Origin: Dactylonectria macrodidyma
Taxonomy: Eukaryota; Ascomycota; Sordariomycetes; Hypocreales; Nectriaceae
Direction: 5' to 3'
NCBI GenBank assembly: GCA_020744425.1
Contig: JAGMUV010000010.1
Location: 1,364,001-1,428,000 of the forward strand
DNA length: 64,000 nucleotides
This document shows positions 11,241 to 22,854 of this stretch, piece by piece; the stretch's first letter is position 1; every line of letters starts with the position of its first letter. Made by a program: the position numbers and the translations under genes. Below the pieces are notes generated by a model. The model was not told the DNA's origin and made no database searches. It worked only from the letters and a program-made list of their open reading frames with translations.

Positions 11241-12766
11241 ATGCAGTGTCCTCTGAAGCTCACTTTCCACATCTGTGGGCTCTCCCTTTCCTTGCTTCAC
11301 TGTCTAGGGCTACTCCAACAACACACACCTCCATTCCCATCGTCAATATCAAAAATGGGACACTAGCAGGCTCATATGACTCAGTCCGCCATCAAGATGC
11401 ATTCCTCAGCGTGCCATTCGCAGCAAGCCCGACCGGAAACTTTCGATTTAGCTTGCCTCGGGCACCAAAACCTTGGAAGGGAATCAAACCAGCCAAGTCA
11501 TATGGACCGTTGTGCTTGGGAAACTCCATTGGATTGATAGGATTCAGCCAGAACACGTCTGCGCCCATGAGCGAGCGAGGATTGCCTCCAGCTCAACATC
11601 ATCTGTCCGTCTGGCATCAACAAGTCTCGCAAGCTTCCAGTCTTTGCCTGGATCCCCGGCGGCGGCTGGGTTAAGGGTAGCGCAACGGATCCCAGATACA
11701 ACGGCTCATTTCTAGTCGAGACGTCAGTTCAGATAAGTACGCCCATCATATTTGTCAGCCTCAACTACCGCCTGGGCGTTTTTGGCATGATGAACGGGCC
11801 CGCCGCAGCGAAGGCCGGGCCACCGAATCTCTTCCTCCACGGCCAACGCCAGGCGCTTCGATGGATCCAAGAAAACATCGCACATTTCGGTGGCGATGCT
11901 TCGCGAGTCACTATTGCGGAGGAATCTACAAGCGCTTCCTCTGTCGGTCAGCACCTCATCGCTTATGGAGGCCTGGACGAGGCGCTTTTCAGCGGCGCTA
12001 TTGCGCAAAGCGGAGGTCCTCAATCATCGTCTTCATACCGCAACGCAACCGAGACGGAGGCCTACTCCAGGAGAGCGATCGAGGAAACGGAATGTACCGA
12101 GGCGAGAGATCAGCTATCATGTCTGCGTGCTGTTCCCGTCGAGGCATTGATAAGAGTCAGTCAGATCCTTCCTACAGCCTGGGTCGTCGATGGGGAGCTT
12201 TTTACGTCTACTGGCTCACGTCCTCTCGAGGTGGGGTCGTTCTTCAAAGTTCCTCTCCTGATTGGGTCTAACCGAAATGAAGGCGCGCCTCTGGTCCAAC
12301 TATTTGGTTTTACTTTGAACTTTGACGATGACTTTTTGGCCTTCGCCAAGGGATATCTTGGGTGACCCGTGGACGAAGCAGCCTTGGCCACTTGGTCCAC
12401 GCTGTATCAGTTAGAAGTCGATAGGCCCTCTCCTGCAGGCTTGGGAACAGTTCTGTCTAATCCAGGCCTACAGCTAGGAGCCCAGGATGGAAAGGTAAGC
12501 CTCTGGTTTGGAGACGCTGTCTTTACTGCTGGTCGACGATTCGCCAGCCAGAAGTGGGCCGAATACCGCACGCCGAGCTACAGTACTTCTTCGAAACTCC
12601 GTCTGCCAATCTTAAACTCGAAACACTCGGCGTGGCTCACTTTCAGGAAATTCCGTTTACCTTTGCCAACACCAAAGCCGTTGGTTGGGATACCGACCCT
12701 TTCCCTTCTGAGCCTGAGAAGAGGCAGAAGTATTTGAAGCTAGCTGAGAGAATGAAGAAAATATGA
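11241..12766 (+). pseudogene. type-B carboxylesterase (alpha/beta hydrolase) pseudogene
   Basis: The first frame starts at the ATG at 11241 with a hydrophobic leader (CGLSLSLLHCLGLL) like a secretion signal. The family match then continues in another frame (IVNIKNGTLAGSYDS, VPFAASPTGNFRFSLP). A second frameshift lies near 11575, after which DCLQLNIICP, IPGGGW (oxyanion-hole region) and FVSLNYRLGVFG follow. The nucleophile elbow reads EESTSA where the family has GESAGA: the serine remains but the glycines are lost. A TGA at 12363-12365 interrupts the frame, and the C-terminal part (LGVAHFQEIPF) is in yet another frame. At least three frame changes and one stop make it inactive. Confidence 0.8.
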
Positions 12767-12792
12767 CATGAAACCGGCTGGCTCTTCGTAGA

Positions 12793-13107
12793 ATGAGATT
12801 CAACCCGTTCCTTCTCTCACGAAACCAAATTCTGTTCCTCGGACTCTCAGCGCTATTCGTCTTCGTTATCATTCAAAACTTCAAGCTCCCTCAGCTGCAA
12901 AGCGCACTTGCCGCCCATACCATTTTAGAGCAAGTCAGCAACCGCAAAGAGTCAGATCTTTCGGACCCTCACACTGATTGTGCCGAAGCACTCTCACGGC
13001 GACAAAATCGTTATACCTACGGACCAACTAAAACGCACCAAGGTCGACGTAAGGCGGTCGATAGGGATCTGTGGCCGCATTGGGCAGAGCAGTGTCTATC
13101 ACGTTGA
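12793..13107 (+). CDS. hypothetical small protein with one membrane segment
   Basis: A 104-codon frame. Residues about 12-30 (QILFLGLSALFVFVIIQNF) form a likely membrane anchor after a short basic start, as in type II membrane proteins. The rest is unrecognised and may be a remnant. No neighbour supports its expression. Confidence 0.2.
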   Translation: MRFNPFLLSRNQILFLGLSALFVFVIIQNFKLPQLQSALAAHTILEQVSNRKESDLSDPHTDCAEALSRRQNRYTYGPTKTHQGRRKAVDRDLWPHWAEQCLSR

Positions 13108-13169
13108 GAGCGACATCCGATAATGCTCACATTCATCACTTCTCTTTACCCTACCCAGCTAGCGTAACG

Positions 13170-13463
13170 GTCAAGAGCAGGATTGTGACACTTACTGCAG
13201 GTATCATCACCGTGGCTGAGTTGTGTGGTAAGGTGGCAGTGCATTGCTTTGTATACTGTGCCGATATCAAAACCGCGCGGTGTAATGTTCAAGATATCCT
13301 CAAGGAGGCTGAAAGATTTGGAGTTCGCCTTAAAGACCTAGAACGAGGCATTGTCAGCGTAAATCAGTCGAAGATCGAGGCTTCTGAGAACGTGCGCAGC
13401 AGCGTTGAGGATTGTCGACTAGATAGTCGGTCTGACCGCCAAACCAGAACGGGAAAAGGGTAG
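13170..13463 (+). pseudogene. relic of a fungal STAND N-terminal helical domain
   Basis: The stretch IITVAELCGKVAVHCFVYCADIKTA followed by VQDILKEAERFGVRLKDLERG resembles the alpha-helical domain at the start of many fungal NLR-like and patatin/NB-ARC proteins. No start codon in good context and no downstream NTPase domain are seen, and the frame ends at 13463. It looks like a decayed fragment of a further family member next to the intact ones. The assignment rests on pattern only. Confidence 0.33.
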
Positions 13464-14268
13464 GGGAGACTAATGTGGCCGCGATTTGAGCCGATCACAT
13501 CCATAGAGGCTCAGCCATGGCTGGTAACTCCTACTCGCGCTCGAGAGCGGCATTTTGTGCGCTGTGGCGGAGCCGCCACATTTGAGCGGGGTTGAAAAGA
13601 GGCATGCAGGCAGACGGTTCTGGGTGCGTCTTTCTCGGCTGGGGTGTTGTAGCTATGCTATGAAGAAGGACAGCCTGATGTTGGTGCCATGATTGCTATG
13701 GCTGCAGCTAGTGCGAAGGCATTGGTAGAGAAAGCTGAAAGGGAGCCGTCTGTTTAAGAGGGCTCCATTAATCCAAATGCTTTCGAAAAGCACATGGACT
13801 TTGAGGAGAATGTTAATCATACCAAGTTGGGCCAGCCGGGTTATGAGACTACTGTACGCCGACGCCACGCCGTAATCAGTTCAGCCAGTGCATGTGTGGA
13901 ATCCTACTTGGTTGACTTATGTTGTGTAACACTCAGGCTGCCAACGCATCAGTCTTCGGCGACTAGTCTAAGTCTCCACCCACTCATGTTGTTTCTGCTG
14001 CGGAGAGGCAGTTTGGGCAGTGAGCGACGGTAAGGCTCTCTACCAATGTTGCCAGCCTGTTTGTGAGTGCCATTCTGATTGGCCATCACTGCATGCAGCA
14101 AACGTGCCCATCTTTCTCCTTCACCTTTCGACTCCGCATCTCATTCCTCGACTTGAACTAACTTAGGGAGCTTAACCGTACAACGCAATCTATTAGGCGA
14201 ATCCTAACCCCGATTTGCTGGCTCCTTGTTACTGAGTATTGGGAGCGATTTTTACTTCTTCTGTCGGC
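13464..14268. other. intergenic
   Basis: No gene recognised. The final 150 bases are the presumed promoter and leader of the gene starting at 14269. Confidence 0.5.
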
Positions 14269-17200
14269 ATGGCAGACCCTCTTTCTGTGACCGGCTTGGC
14301 CATCGGCGTGGTGTCTCTAGGTCTCCAGGTCTCTGGGGCCATCACGACGTACATCGACGCCCTCAACTGCCGCGACAAAGACATTGCGTCGGTAAGACAG
14401 CAAAATGACTCTTTGCAGAAGACACTCCAGGCTCTAGAGTCATTGCTCTCCCAATTCCAGCGCGACCACCAAGTCGCGACAACAGCGGTGCACGAATGCC
14501 TCGGCTCGTGCAAGAAGGAGCTCAACGCTATGGAGAGCCTTGTTGCCGAGGTCACAGCCTGTGACCAATCTGCAAGCAGCCGGAAAAACAAGTTCAAGAA
14601 TCAGGGTAAAAAGCTACTCTATCCGTTCAGTCGCCGAAAGGTCGAAGAATTGGAGATAAGAATTTCCAACGCAAATGCGACTCTTCAGTTAGCGTTGCAA
14701 ACCCTAGGATTGTGAGCAAACATAGTCTATTTTTCCCCACAACTATATGCTTATAAGCGTTTAATTAGGGTTGTGTCGCATTTGAGTACCGAGAAATTGA
14801 CCACACTGGAGGCGACTTCTCATAATATCACTGCCAGTCTTCTCGCCGTACAATCCAAGGTCTCGGCTATGAACAGTCCCCTCCAAGGTATACACAGCAC
14901 TATGTCTGGGTTTGATAGACGCTTTGATACACTTGAGACTCTTGTGACACAGCTGCTTGTTCCCCAGCAAGCCAAGAATGGAAGCTCGCAGGGTGTAAGC
15001 AGATCATCCTGCTTAGCTTGTCAAGTATTCAAGCTTACCACAAACTTTAGATTACTCCTGCGGTCGCCGCCGGTCGCCTACTGGGAAAGCCTGGCGTCTT
15101 AAGGGACATCTGCGACGCAGCCGAAGCCCAGGCGAGGCCTAGATCAAACGAGAAGTTCCTGACAATAGATCACGGTACAACACAATTCGGCAATAATGTG
15201 TGGACGTATACTGGAGGGAGTTTCTCATGCATTTGCCACCATCGCCGACGCGTCCAACGCAAGAATGTTGTCTGGGGCTCTCTGGCGCTTTCCTTCAACG
15301 CAGCCACCGAGCAGCATCTGCCTGAATGTCCAGCTAATCAAGTAATGGTAGGCACAGATCGAAGCCAGAAATTCACTTTCACGTACACTGGACTCCGGCA
15401 TATGCTCAACTCAGCCATCCAGCTTTCATTTGCGATGCAGTGGGGGGCAGGAGCTTGGAGTCTTAGCCCCAACTTCACCTACTATCCTACTGTCGACTCG
15501 GGAACTGCACCAGCTTTCAGAATACTATCTCTGTTAAAACGCTCTCGGTGTTACGACCGCTTGAGCTACGCGCTGTGGTGGGAAAAGTTGATCCCATTAG
15601 CCGTGTCCGCAATCTTGAGATTATTTCGAGCCCAGAAGGCGTCTCCTCGAGCAGTTGACGCCAACAATAGATCTCTAGTCAACCATTTAGCCAGATGTGT
15701 GAGTCTCGACTGATCACCGACTCAGCATCGCAGACCCTAATCACCGATTCAGATAGCTATAACCTCAAATCGATTGGAACGACGTTTGCCGAGTCAGGCA
15801 AAGCCCAGCCCTCTGCTTGAGCTTCTTGAATGCTTGCTTGTCAACAAAGCCCCAGCAAACGATCATGATTTATCAGGCTAGTGAGTCCTCAATGTTCAGT
15901 CAGGAGTGGTTAGCTTGCACTCGACTGACTTATCGTGCAGCACACCGCTCAGCGATATGTTTAGGCTTGATTCCTATGTTTTTGTCACCGATCCACTGCC
16001 CGCCGCTGCCGCGGAACTCATTCTGAGATCGAATTCCGAGGCAAACGTGGCATGCCTATCAAAACCACATCCGGTAGCTCTTAGCACGACCCTTGACCTA
16101 TCAGGACACCCAGTTATTACAGAAGGCACCGTAGCACTACTTCACTTCCTTGCTTCTTCGACTAGAATCGCCGAAGGTTCGTATTACCTGCACTCTAAAA
16201 GAACAGCGAGCGGCCAGCTAAATGATCTTTTTGATGTCAAGCCTACGGCTGTGGTCCACTGAGCTTAGCGATTCTATCCAACAACTTGGAACAAGTCGAA
16301 TACCTAGTGAGGAACCATCCTACCACTCTCGCCGAGCGAAATCTTTTCGGGCACACTCCGCTACACCTCGCTGCAGACAAGCCATCATGCTTGAGACTTC
16401 TAGTGGAAGTCGCAGATGCTAGACTCCTCAACCAGACGGATGACGCTAGTGAAATTGGTGGATTCGAAATGTCTGCGTTAGAAACTGCCGTCTCCCTCAG
16501 CGGGCTGCGCTGTCGAGAGCCCACACGTCGCCACCGCAAGTGCCGGCGATGCCGATGCGCCGAGTGCACCGTCATCCTCCTAAAAGCCGATTGCGCTCTC
16601 CCTGTGTCGGCAAACTTACAGGGCGTATTCTCTCCTGCCTCCAAACGATGTAAACTGAGATACATACGCCACGTCAAAGACAGAAGAGACAGACTGAAGC
16701 AGCTCGCCCTGGAAAATCTTCCAGCAACGGAAGTAGATCGCCTGGGCCTGGCGTCTAAACGCGTTCTTGATTCTCTTGCGTCGCAAGTCATCCAGCTCCT
16801 GCAAGACCGGGGTGTTTGTATCGCTGAAGCCCTCGCTGTAGCGAGAAACGGACCGTCATCAGTCTACCAAGCACTCCGCAGTCCTTGGGATGCCGAACTT
16901 TTCTTCCGGGTCGGTTTCCATGACACGGATTCGTGGTACAACGTTGACGCGACGGAACTCAACGCCGTCCCTAATCTACCATATCTGCATTGGCTGGCCA
17001 GGAGTGGGGCCATCTCTTGTCAGCTCAATTCCTTCGCTTCATCGAGAGACGTAATTACGGCCCGCTTCATATTCTGGAAAATTGGCATTGACCTCATGTG
17101 GCACTCGCCATACAAATGCTTGAACCTTTCTCGTTTCGCCCCCTCTGAGTTTAGCGAGTGGTCACGAGGACTTCCGCCCGACGACCGCATAGTCTGGATC

Positions 17201-17965
17201 CACGAACTCCATGCTGCAGCACTGCCGGCTAACACTGCCGACTCATGTCTCTGCAAATGCTCCCTTGGTGGATGCACCGCACTAACATCCTTGTTGAAAG
17301 GGGTGGTTGGCACGCACTACCATCTTGTATTCGAACCAGAACACTTCACCGAAGACAGCGTCGCGGAGGACACAGACTCCGAAGAAGACAGTATAGTGGA
17401 GGACACAGACCGGCCAGTGGATTCCATTACTGGGGCTCCAGGCCGTCTATCAGAGCTGATTGCTACTTTCGCCCAATATCTCATGCTTTTTGGGGGGGAC
17501 CTCGAGGTTAGACATCATACCGCAGCCCTCCGGTATCTGACCTTTACCGCGCTTCATATTCCCCATACCTGCTGTGACCCTTACTACAACAGGGCTTGGA
17601 GGAGGTGTAGGGCACTGTTTCCAGAAGATGTGTCAGAAGTTGAAGATGAGCATGCGTATGAGCTGGCCCTGCTGGAAGAGCTACTAGGCGAGTTTGAAAG
17701 AGAGATTATTGCAATTCTCCAAAACCCAGATTGGAAGATTACTGATCTCGTCGCCTTCTGGAAACGTACCTGGGTGAGTCGAATGTGGGACATCCTGGGA
17801 CGCCTTCATGGCAGTGACTTAGAGGATGATGAGAGACGAGGGGCTGAGAAGATTGGGGTGATATGGGACAGGACCCAGCCTCCTAAAGTGCAAGACAACC
17901 CCTATGAAAAAAGGACTTTAGATTTTTGGAAATATGAGCTAGAGAAGATTGAAGCGGGGTGTTAG
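14269..17965 (+). pseudogene. STAND-N-domain / ankyrin protein gene with one frameshift
   Basis: The start (MADPLSVTGLAIGVVSLGLQ) is the typical helical N-terminal domain of fungal STAND-related proteins, followed by a coiled-coil-like stretch. Exons read as 14269-14711, 14769-14994, 15051-15698, 15753-15880 and from 15941; introns are 54-60 nt with GT-AG borders and correct phases. Near 16236-16262 the frame breaks. Before it the protein reads GQLNDLFDV; after it, starting at 16241, AYGCGPLSLAILSNNLEQVE, which is ankyrin-like, in the other frame. One missing base near 16240 explains this. The long last frame runs to 17965 with an ankyrin unit (GHTPLHLAAD) and a large C-terminal region rich in Trp and acidic residues. 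No NACHT motif is visible. Either a recent loss of function or an assembly error. Confidence 0.65.
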
Positions 17966-18511
17966 CGCAATAAAGGTTAGAAGATTGCAAGCTTTGTATT
18001 ATTACCCATATAAGGCCTGTTAAAGTTTGTAAGCAGTTAGACCTGGCAGAATACAGGACCTAAATGCAAGCCCGCTGGTAAAGTATATAATTTACTTAAT
18101 ACAATATTCTAATCCATTAAATCATATTTACACTCCCCACATCCTAGACCTACCGTAGACCTTAGGATAGACACAGCTGTCACAGTTTCGGGCTTAAACT
18201 TGTATCCGCATATGAATACTGTAGCTAGTAAAGCTAGCCTGGTGGAACAACGGCAGATAACTAGCAATCAAGCCGCTGCTTCCTGCGACGATGTAGTACC
18301 CGGTTTGCAGCTGCGAATGTAACAGACAGCGAGCACCGTGTGGCTTTTTTGCAATAGGGTCAATGGGTAAAAATCATTGGCCGTGGATGCGCTATAATCT
18401 GACGTGGCTTGCTTAGTCTAACGGCTGAGAAACCCCCTGTCCATCACGATTTGGGCTGCTAATCTAGCTTGCGTCAGGCGCCAACCCGCACTACCGAATT
18501 CTGCCAAACTC
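17966..18511. other. intergenic, promoter side of the HET gene
   Basis: AT-rich 3' flank of the upstream gene followed by the presumed promoter of the HET gene. No gene seen. Confidence 0.55.
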
Positions 18512-21500
18512 ATGTTTGAAACCTTGAATGAGCGACATCTACAGTTCGAGCTTCGATTCGCCATGTCTTCATACTGTTACTCTTCCTTGCCAGAGGGCAG
18601 TATTCGCTTACTTCGGCTTTTACCCCATCAAGACGAGCGTTCCCCTATACAATGCCAGCTGTTCGACCTCACTCTAATGGACTCAGAAACGACTTACCCA
18701 TATGAGGCATTATCCTACGTATGGGGTTCTGAGGATAATCGTCAATCCATCTCTGTAGATAATTGTGACTTGCACATCGGAGCAAACCTTCATGCAGCCC
18801 TATCACATCTTCGAGATCGCTTTTTGGAACGAATCATCTGGGTAGATGCTATTTGCATCAACCAAGGAGACTCAAACGAAAAGGGACAGCAGGTTCTGTC
18901 AATGGCCAGGATCTATGCCAAAGCAAGTTGCGTCATTGTTTGGCTTGGAGAGGCGGCAGCCGATAGCGATCAAGCGCTCGAAGATGTACGCATCGCTGCA
19001 GCAAAGCAGTCTACCAAGTCTTCAATGAACGAGACGAACCAGCAAGCAATCCTCACACTACTTCATCGATCCTGGTTCCAGCGCATCTGGGTAAGGGGGC
19101 AGACGTTCACAATATGGGCAGAAGATACTGACAAACTCGATCCAGGTCCTTCAAGAGGTTGCCGCAGCTCGACATGTACTGATCAAGTGTGGTCCCACGG
19201 AGATTGACGGATATGCGTTCTGCTCAGGCCTAAGTGCATCGAAGCTGTCCTATGCAACTTGTCCAGACTTGCAGGCTCTGATCCGTTCAGTGACCTACCT
19301 CATACGAGGTGCCATCTTCCGGCCTAGATGTGCAGCTGGCGGATCCGGCAGGTTTTCTCTTGATATACGCCCTCTGAGTGAGTTGGTGGAAATGTACCAC
19401 ACCCGCAAAGCTACCGAGCGTCACGACAAGGTCTATGCACTACTTGGCATGAGCTCTGATGATCCTAGCGCAGCAGGGTTATTGGCTGACTACAAGATTC
19501 CATGGAGACAACTTTTTCAGCAACTCGTCAACTTTTTCCTCTCTGAGCGGGTATCTGTGGACACTTGGGACGATAAGGAGATGGCTGTCATTCAAGGCAA
19601 GGGCCGCGTCCTGGGCGAAGTGTCCTTAGTCGAAAGAGATACCGCTTGGGAGGACAGACAGACGGTGGAGATTACTTGGAGGAATTCGTATATCAAAGAG
19701 GAATGGGTCTCTCGTTGGACCTTCCAGGCCTCAGCGAAATCCATCCAGGTAGGGGATGCCGTTTGCCTTCTCCAAGGAACGTCAAGGCCCACAATCGTCA
19801 GGCTATGCAACTGTTATTGGGCCGTTATAATGATTGCAGTTCCTCCCACAGACGATCTACGAGCCAAAAGCGGAGGTATCAAGTGGTCAGAACTTTTACG
19901 ATCGATAACAGCTTTCCCGCATGATTTTCTACTTGTTTGGGACTGGGATATGCGTCCGGACGAGCCGAATCATGAAGCCTACGAATACTTCATTAGCAAT
20001 CAGGTGCTGAATAGTTGCAAGACCGAAGATCATCTACACAACGCCACTAGGTTAGGGAACATTGGACTAGTTTTACAAGACATGCAAAGATATGAAGAGG
20101 CAGAGAATCATCTGCGAAAGGCAATGGAGGTTTTTGAGGAAGCATTGAGAAGCATGGAAAGCCTAGAGTTGACTTACGAAGATCAGGGTGAAAGAAAGAG
20201 TGGTGTGAAGAACGTAGAGTTAGTGGTAGGTCTACTTGTCAAGGTCGAGGGCGGATGGCCGCTACTGAGGTGGGCGGCAGAGGACGGACACGAGGCTGTG
20301 GTCAAGCTGCTGCTTGGCAAGGCCAATCCAAACTTCAAAGACGAGGATGGGCGGACGCCAGTGTTATGGGCGGCAACTAACGGACACGACGTAGTTGTTA
20401 AGCTGTTGCTAAGTACTGGCAAGGTCGGCCTCAACGCAAAGGACAAGGGCGGACGGACGCCGCTCTTATGGGCAGCAAAGAATGGGCATCAGACAGTGGT
20501 CAAGCTTCTGCTCGATACCGGGAGGGTTGATCCAGACGCTAAGGATGGGGGTGAAGTCAAGGGTGGCCGTGGACGAACGCCGCTACTATGGGCGGCAGAG
20601 GGCGGGCACGAGGCAGTCGTCAAGCTGCTGCTCGATACCGGCAAAGTCAACCTCAACTCCAGTGACGAGTATGGGGGGACGCCGTTGTTATGGGCAGTAA
20701 AAAATGGACATGAGGCAGTCGTCAAGCTACTGCTTGATACCGGCAAGGTCGACCCAGACACCAAGGAGGTGGGTGAAGTCGAGGAGGAGGGCGGACGGAC
20801 GTCACTATTGTGGGCAGCAAATAATGGACATGAGGCAGTGGTCAAGCTGCTTCTCGATACCGGCAAGGTTAATCCAGACACGAAGGATACTTACAGAAGG
20901 ACACCGCTCTGGTTGGCAGCAGAGAACGGGCATGAGGCAGTTGTCAAGCTACTACTCGATACGGGCAAGGTCGATCCAGACGCCAATGATAAGTACGAAC
21001 GGACACCACTATGGCTAGCAGCAGAGAACGGGCATGAAGCAGTGGTCAAGCTGTTGCTCGATACCGGCAAGGTCAACCCAGGCGCCAAGGACAAAGCCGG
21101 ACGAACGCCAATATTATGGGCCGCAAGGAACGGGCACGATGCAGTTGTCAAACTGCTGCTTGAGACGGGCAGAGCTGATTTACACTCCAAGGAAAGCAGT
21201 GACATGGCGGAAAAGGTTCGTGACATGCAACGCCAGATCCTCGAGTCCAAACCTGCACACGACAACTTCCTCGACATCCGCGACGAGGATCATTTCGACC
21301 TCCGTTGTCAGCAGCTCTGCTCCCACGTCCAGCAATGGGTGCTGCGCTTTTCGAAATTCTCAGATATGCGTGCCTGTCGTCTGACGAGCGAGATCAGTGA
21401 CGAAAAGATTATCGACCGACTAGATGACACCGTCCTCGACGGTTCTGATGTCGATATCTATCTTGCCGATCGCACACGGCGACGCGACATCTTCATGTCT

Positions 21501-22133
21501 ATGACGATGAAGATGATCTGGGAGTTTGTATTTACTCGATACTTGTTCGGCCTCGACCGAGAGCAGAGACTAAAACTCAAGTCGCTAGAAAAGGTCCAAG
21601 CGGAAGTTGGCCCTCCCCAGGCTGTACGTCAGTGGCGTGCTATCACGTTGACGTTACTGTCAAAACGCGAGGCATTCATAAGTCAGCGCGATCAGGACAC
21701 CGAGGCCATAGTCCAGGCCGTCTTCAACACTCTATGCAGTGTCCTTCCGCCTCCCAGCAACCTCGAGGATCAGATTCAGTCCCAGTTGCGTCAGGTGATG
21801 AGAAAAGCTGTCGCCCTTTCAATTGAGATGCGCACCCAAAAGGCAGAATACATGATGCTCCCGCCGCTGCAGCCCGAATACAACGCAGATGGTGACCTCG
21901 CCGAAACAGTCGCTTTCAATGCCTCACTCATGAATGAACGCAGTGGTCGCTCTCGCTTGACCAACGATGAACTAGAGACTCAGAGAGCGGTAGTACGTAT
22001 CATTCTCTTTCCTCTAGTGGTGAAGAAGGGAGATGACTACGGTGTCGGCGACGACGAAATCGTTGTTTGCCCAGCACAAGTGCTGGTGGCCCGCCCAAGA
22101 TCCAGAAACATCACTGCTTCAAGCGATGCCTGA
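18512..22133 (+). CDS. HET-domain / TPR-like / ankyrin-repeat protein with an extra C-terminal domain
   Basis: HET domains trigger programmed cell death on non-self recognition in filamentous fungi. Exon 1 is 18512-19090, the intron 19091-19145 (GTAAGG...CAG), exon 2 19146-22133; 1,188 residues. A second in-frame ATG at 18563 is an equally good start. HET motifs are YEALSYVWGS and IIWVDAICINQ, then VIVWLGE. A TPR-like pair of helices (LGNIGLVLQDMQRYEEAENH) precedes nine ankyrin units at about residues 564-875. The last ~310 residues form a separate domain (IWEFVFTRYLFGLDREQR) that I recognise from fungal proteins of unknown function. HET linked to repeats fits an incompatibility receptor; the C-terminal fusion is unusual. 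The frame is fully open. Confidence 0.88.
20257..21189 (+). repeat. nine near-identical ankyrin-repeat units at DNA level
   Basis: Each unit of about 96-120 bp encodes RTPLLWAAxNGHEAVVKLLL followed by DTGKVDPDxKD. Most of the unit is nearly invariant between copies. Changes concentrate in the residue before NGH (E, T, K, E, K, N, E, E, R) and in the short loop that follows. Such near-identity suggests ongoing exchange or duplication between units. Confidence 0.85.
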
Positions 22134-22854
22134 AGCGTGCTCCTCGGTTCTAGAGGCGAAATAGACCATGGATCTATCCAAAGCCGAATAGTTAGAGGGA
22201 AGAGAGAGTAAAAGGGAACGGCGGGGAGGACTTTTAAGCTGGCGCAGCGTCTCACAGATACTCACGAGCACATATCCCGAAGCAACTGACTAGATGATGC
22301 TGCGGCTGGCGTTCTTTTTGAAATTTGAACCGTGAGCAGCATTATATTAGCATATCTTCGTAAAGATTTGGCGGCCTTGTTTGGCTATCGGTCAACCCTC
22401 CTCCTCCCCGGACCCCAGCCCACCCCGATGCTAAATTCCTTTACCCTCGCTAGCCTACAAAATTCAAAACTTTACGCACCCTGCCTAATATCAATCACAA
22501 CTACGTCCCCTGCGTGAAAACGCGTCACTGAATTTACCTTCTATTTATGGAATAGCGGATCGGAACACGGCATAGTATCGCTATGATCACGGTATCTTTG
22601 TGCTAGCGCATCCCTACTTGAGGTGGGTAATCCGGATATTCGGACCACCATGTGGGACACATCTTAGCAGTCTGACCAATTGCAGGCACTAATCCTCAAT
22701 CATGGTGCTGAACTTTGATATCTATCGGCCCGTGCTATGGGAAGCCGCGTATATATATTGTTTAAGCACGCATTAATACGTGACGCAGCCACTATAGCCA
22801 ATGTCCTTACCTTTGTCCTCGGTAGTGAATCGTTCAAAGTCAGCCACATTCAAC
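22134..22854. other. intergenic, promoter side of the permease gene
   Basis: No gene seen. An in-frame upstream ATG at 22801 could add 18 residues to the permease, but the ATG at 22855 (AACATGTCT) is the better start. Confidence 0.55.

Noticed and set aside
20257..21189. CRISPR-like or satellite array
   Set aside because: The repeats are in-frame ankyrin units within one long coding sequence; spacing varies in multiples of three. The opposite-strand frames here are only shadows of the repeats.
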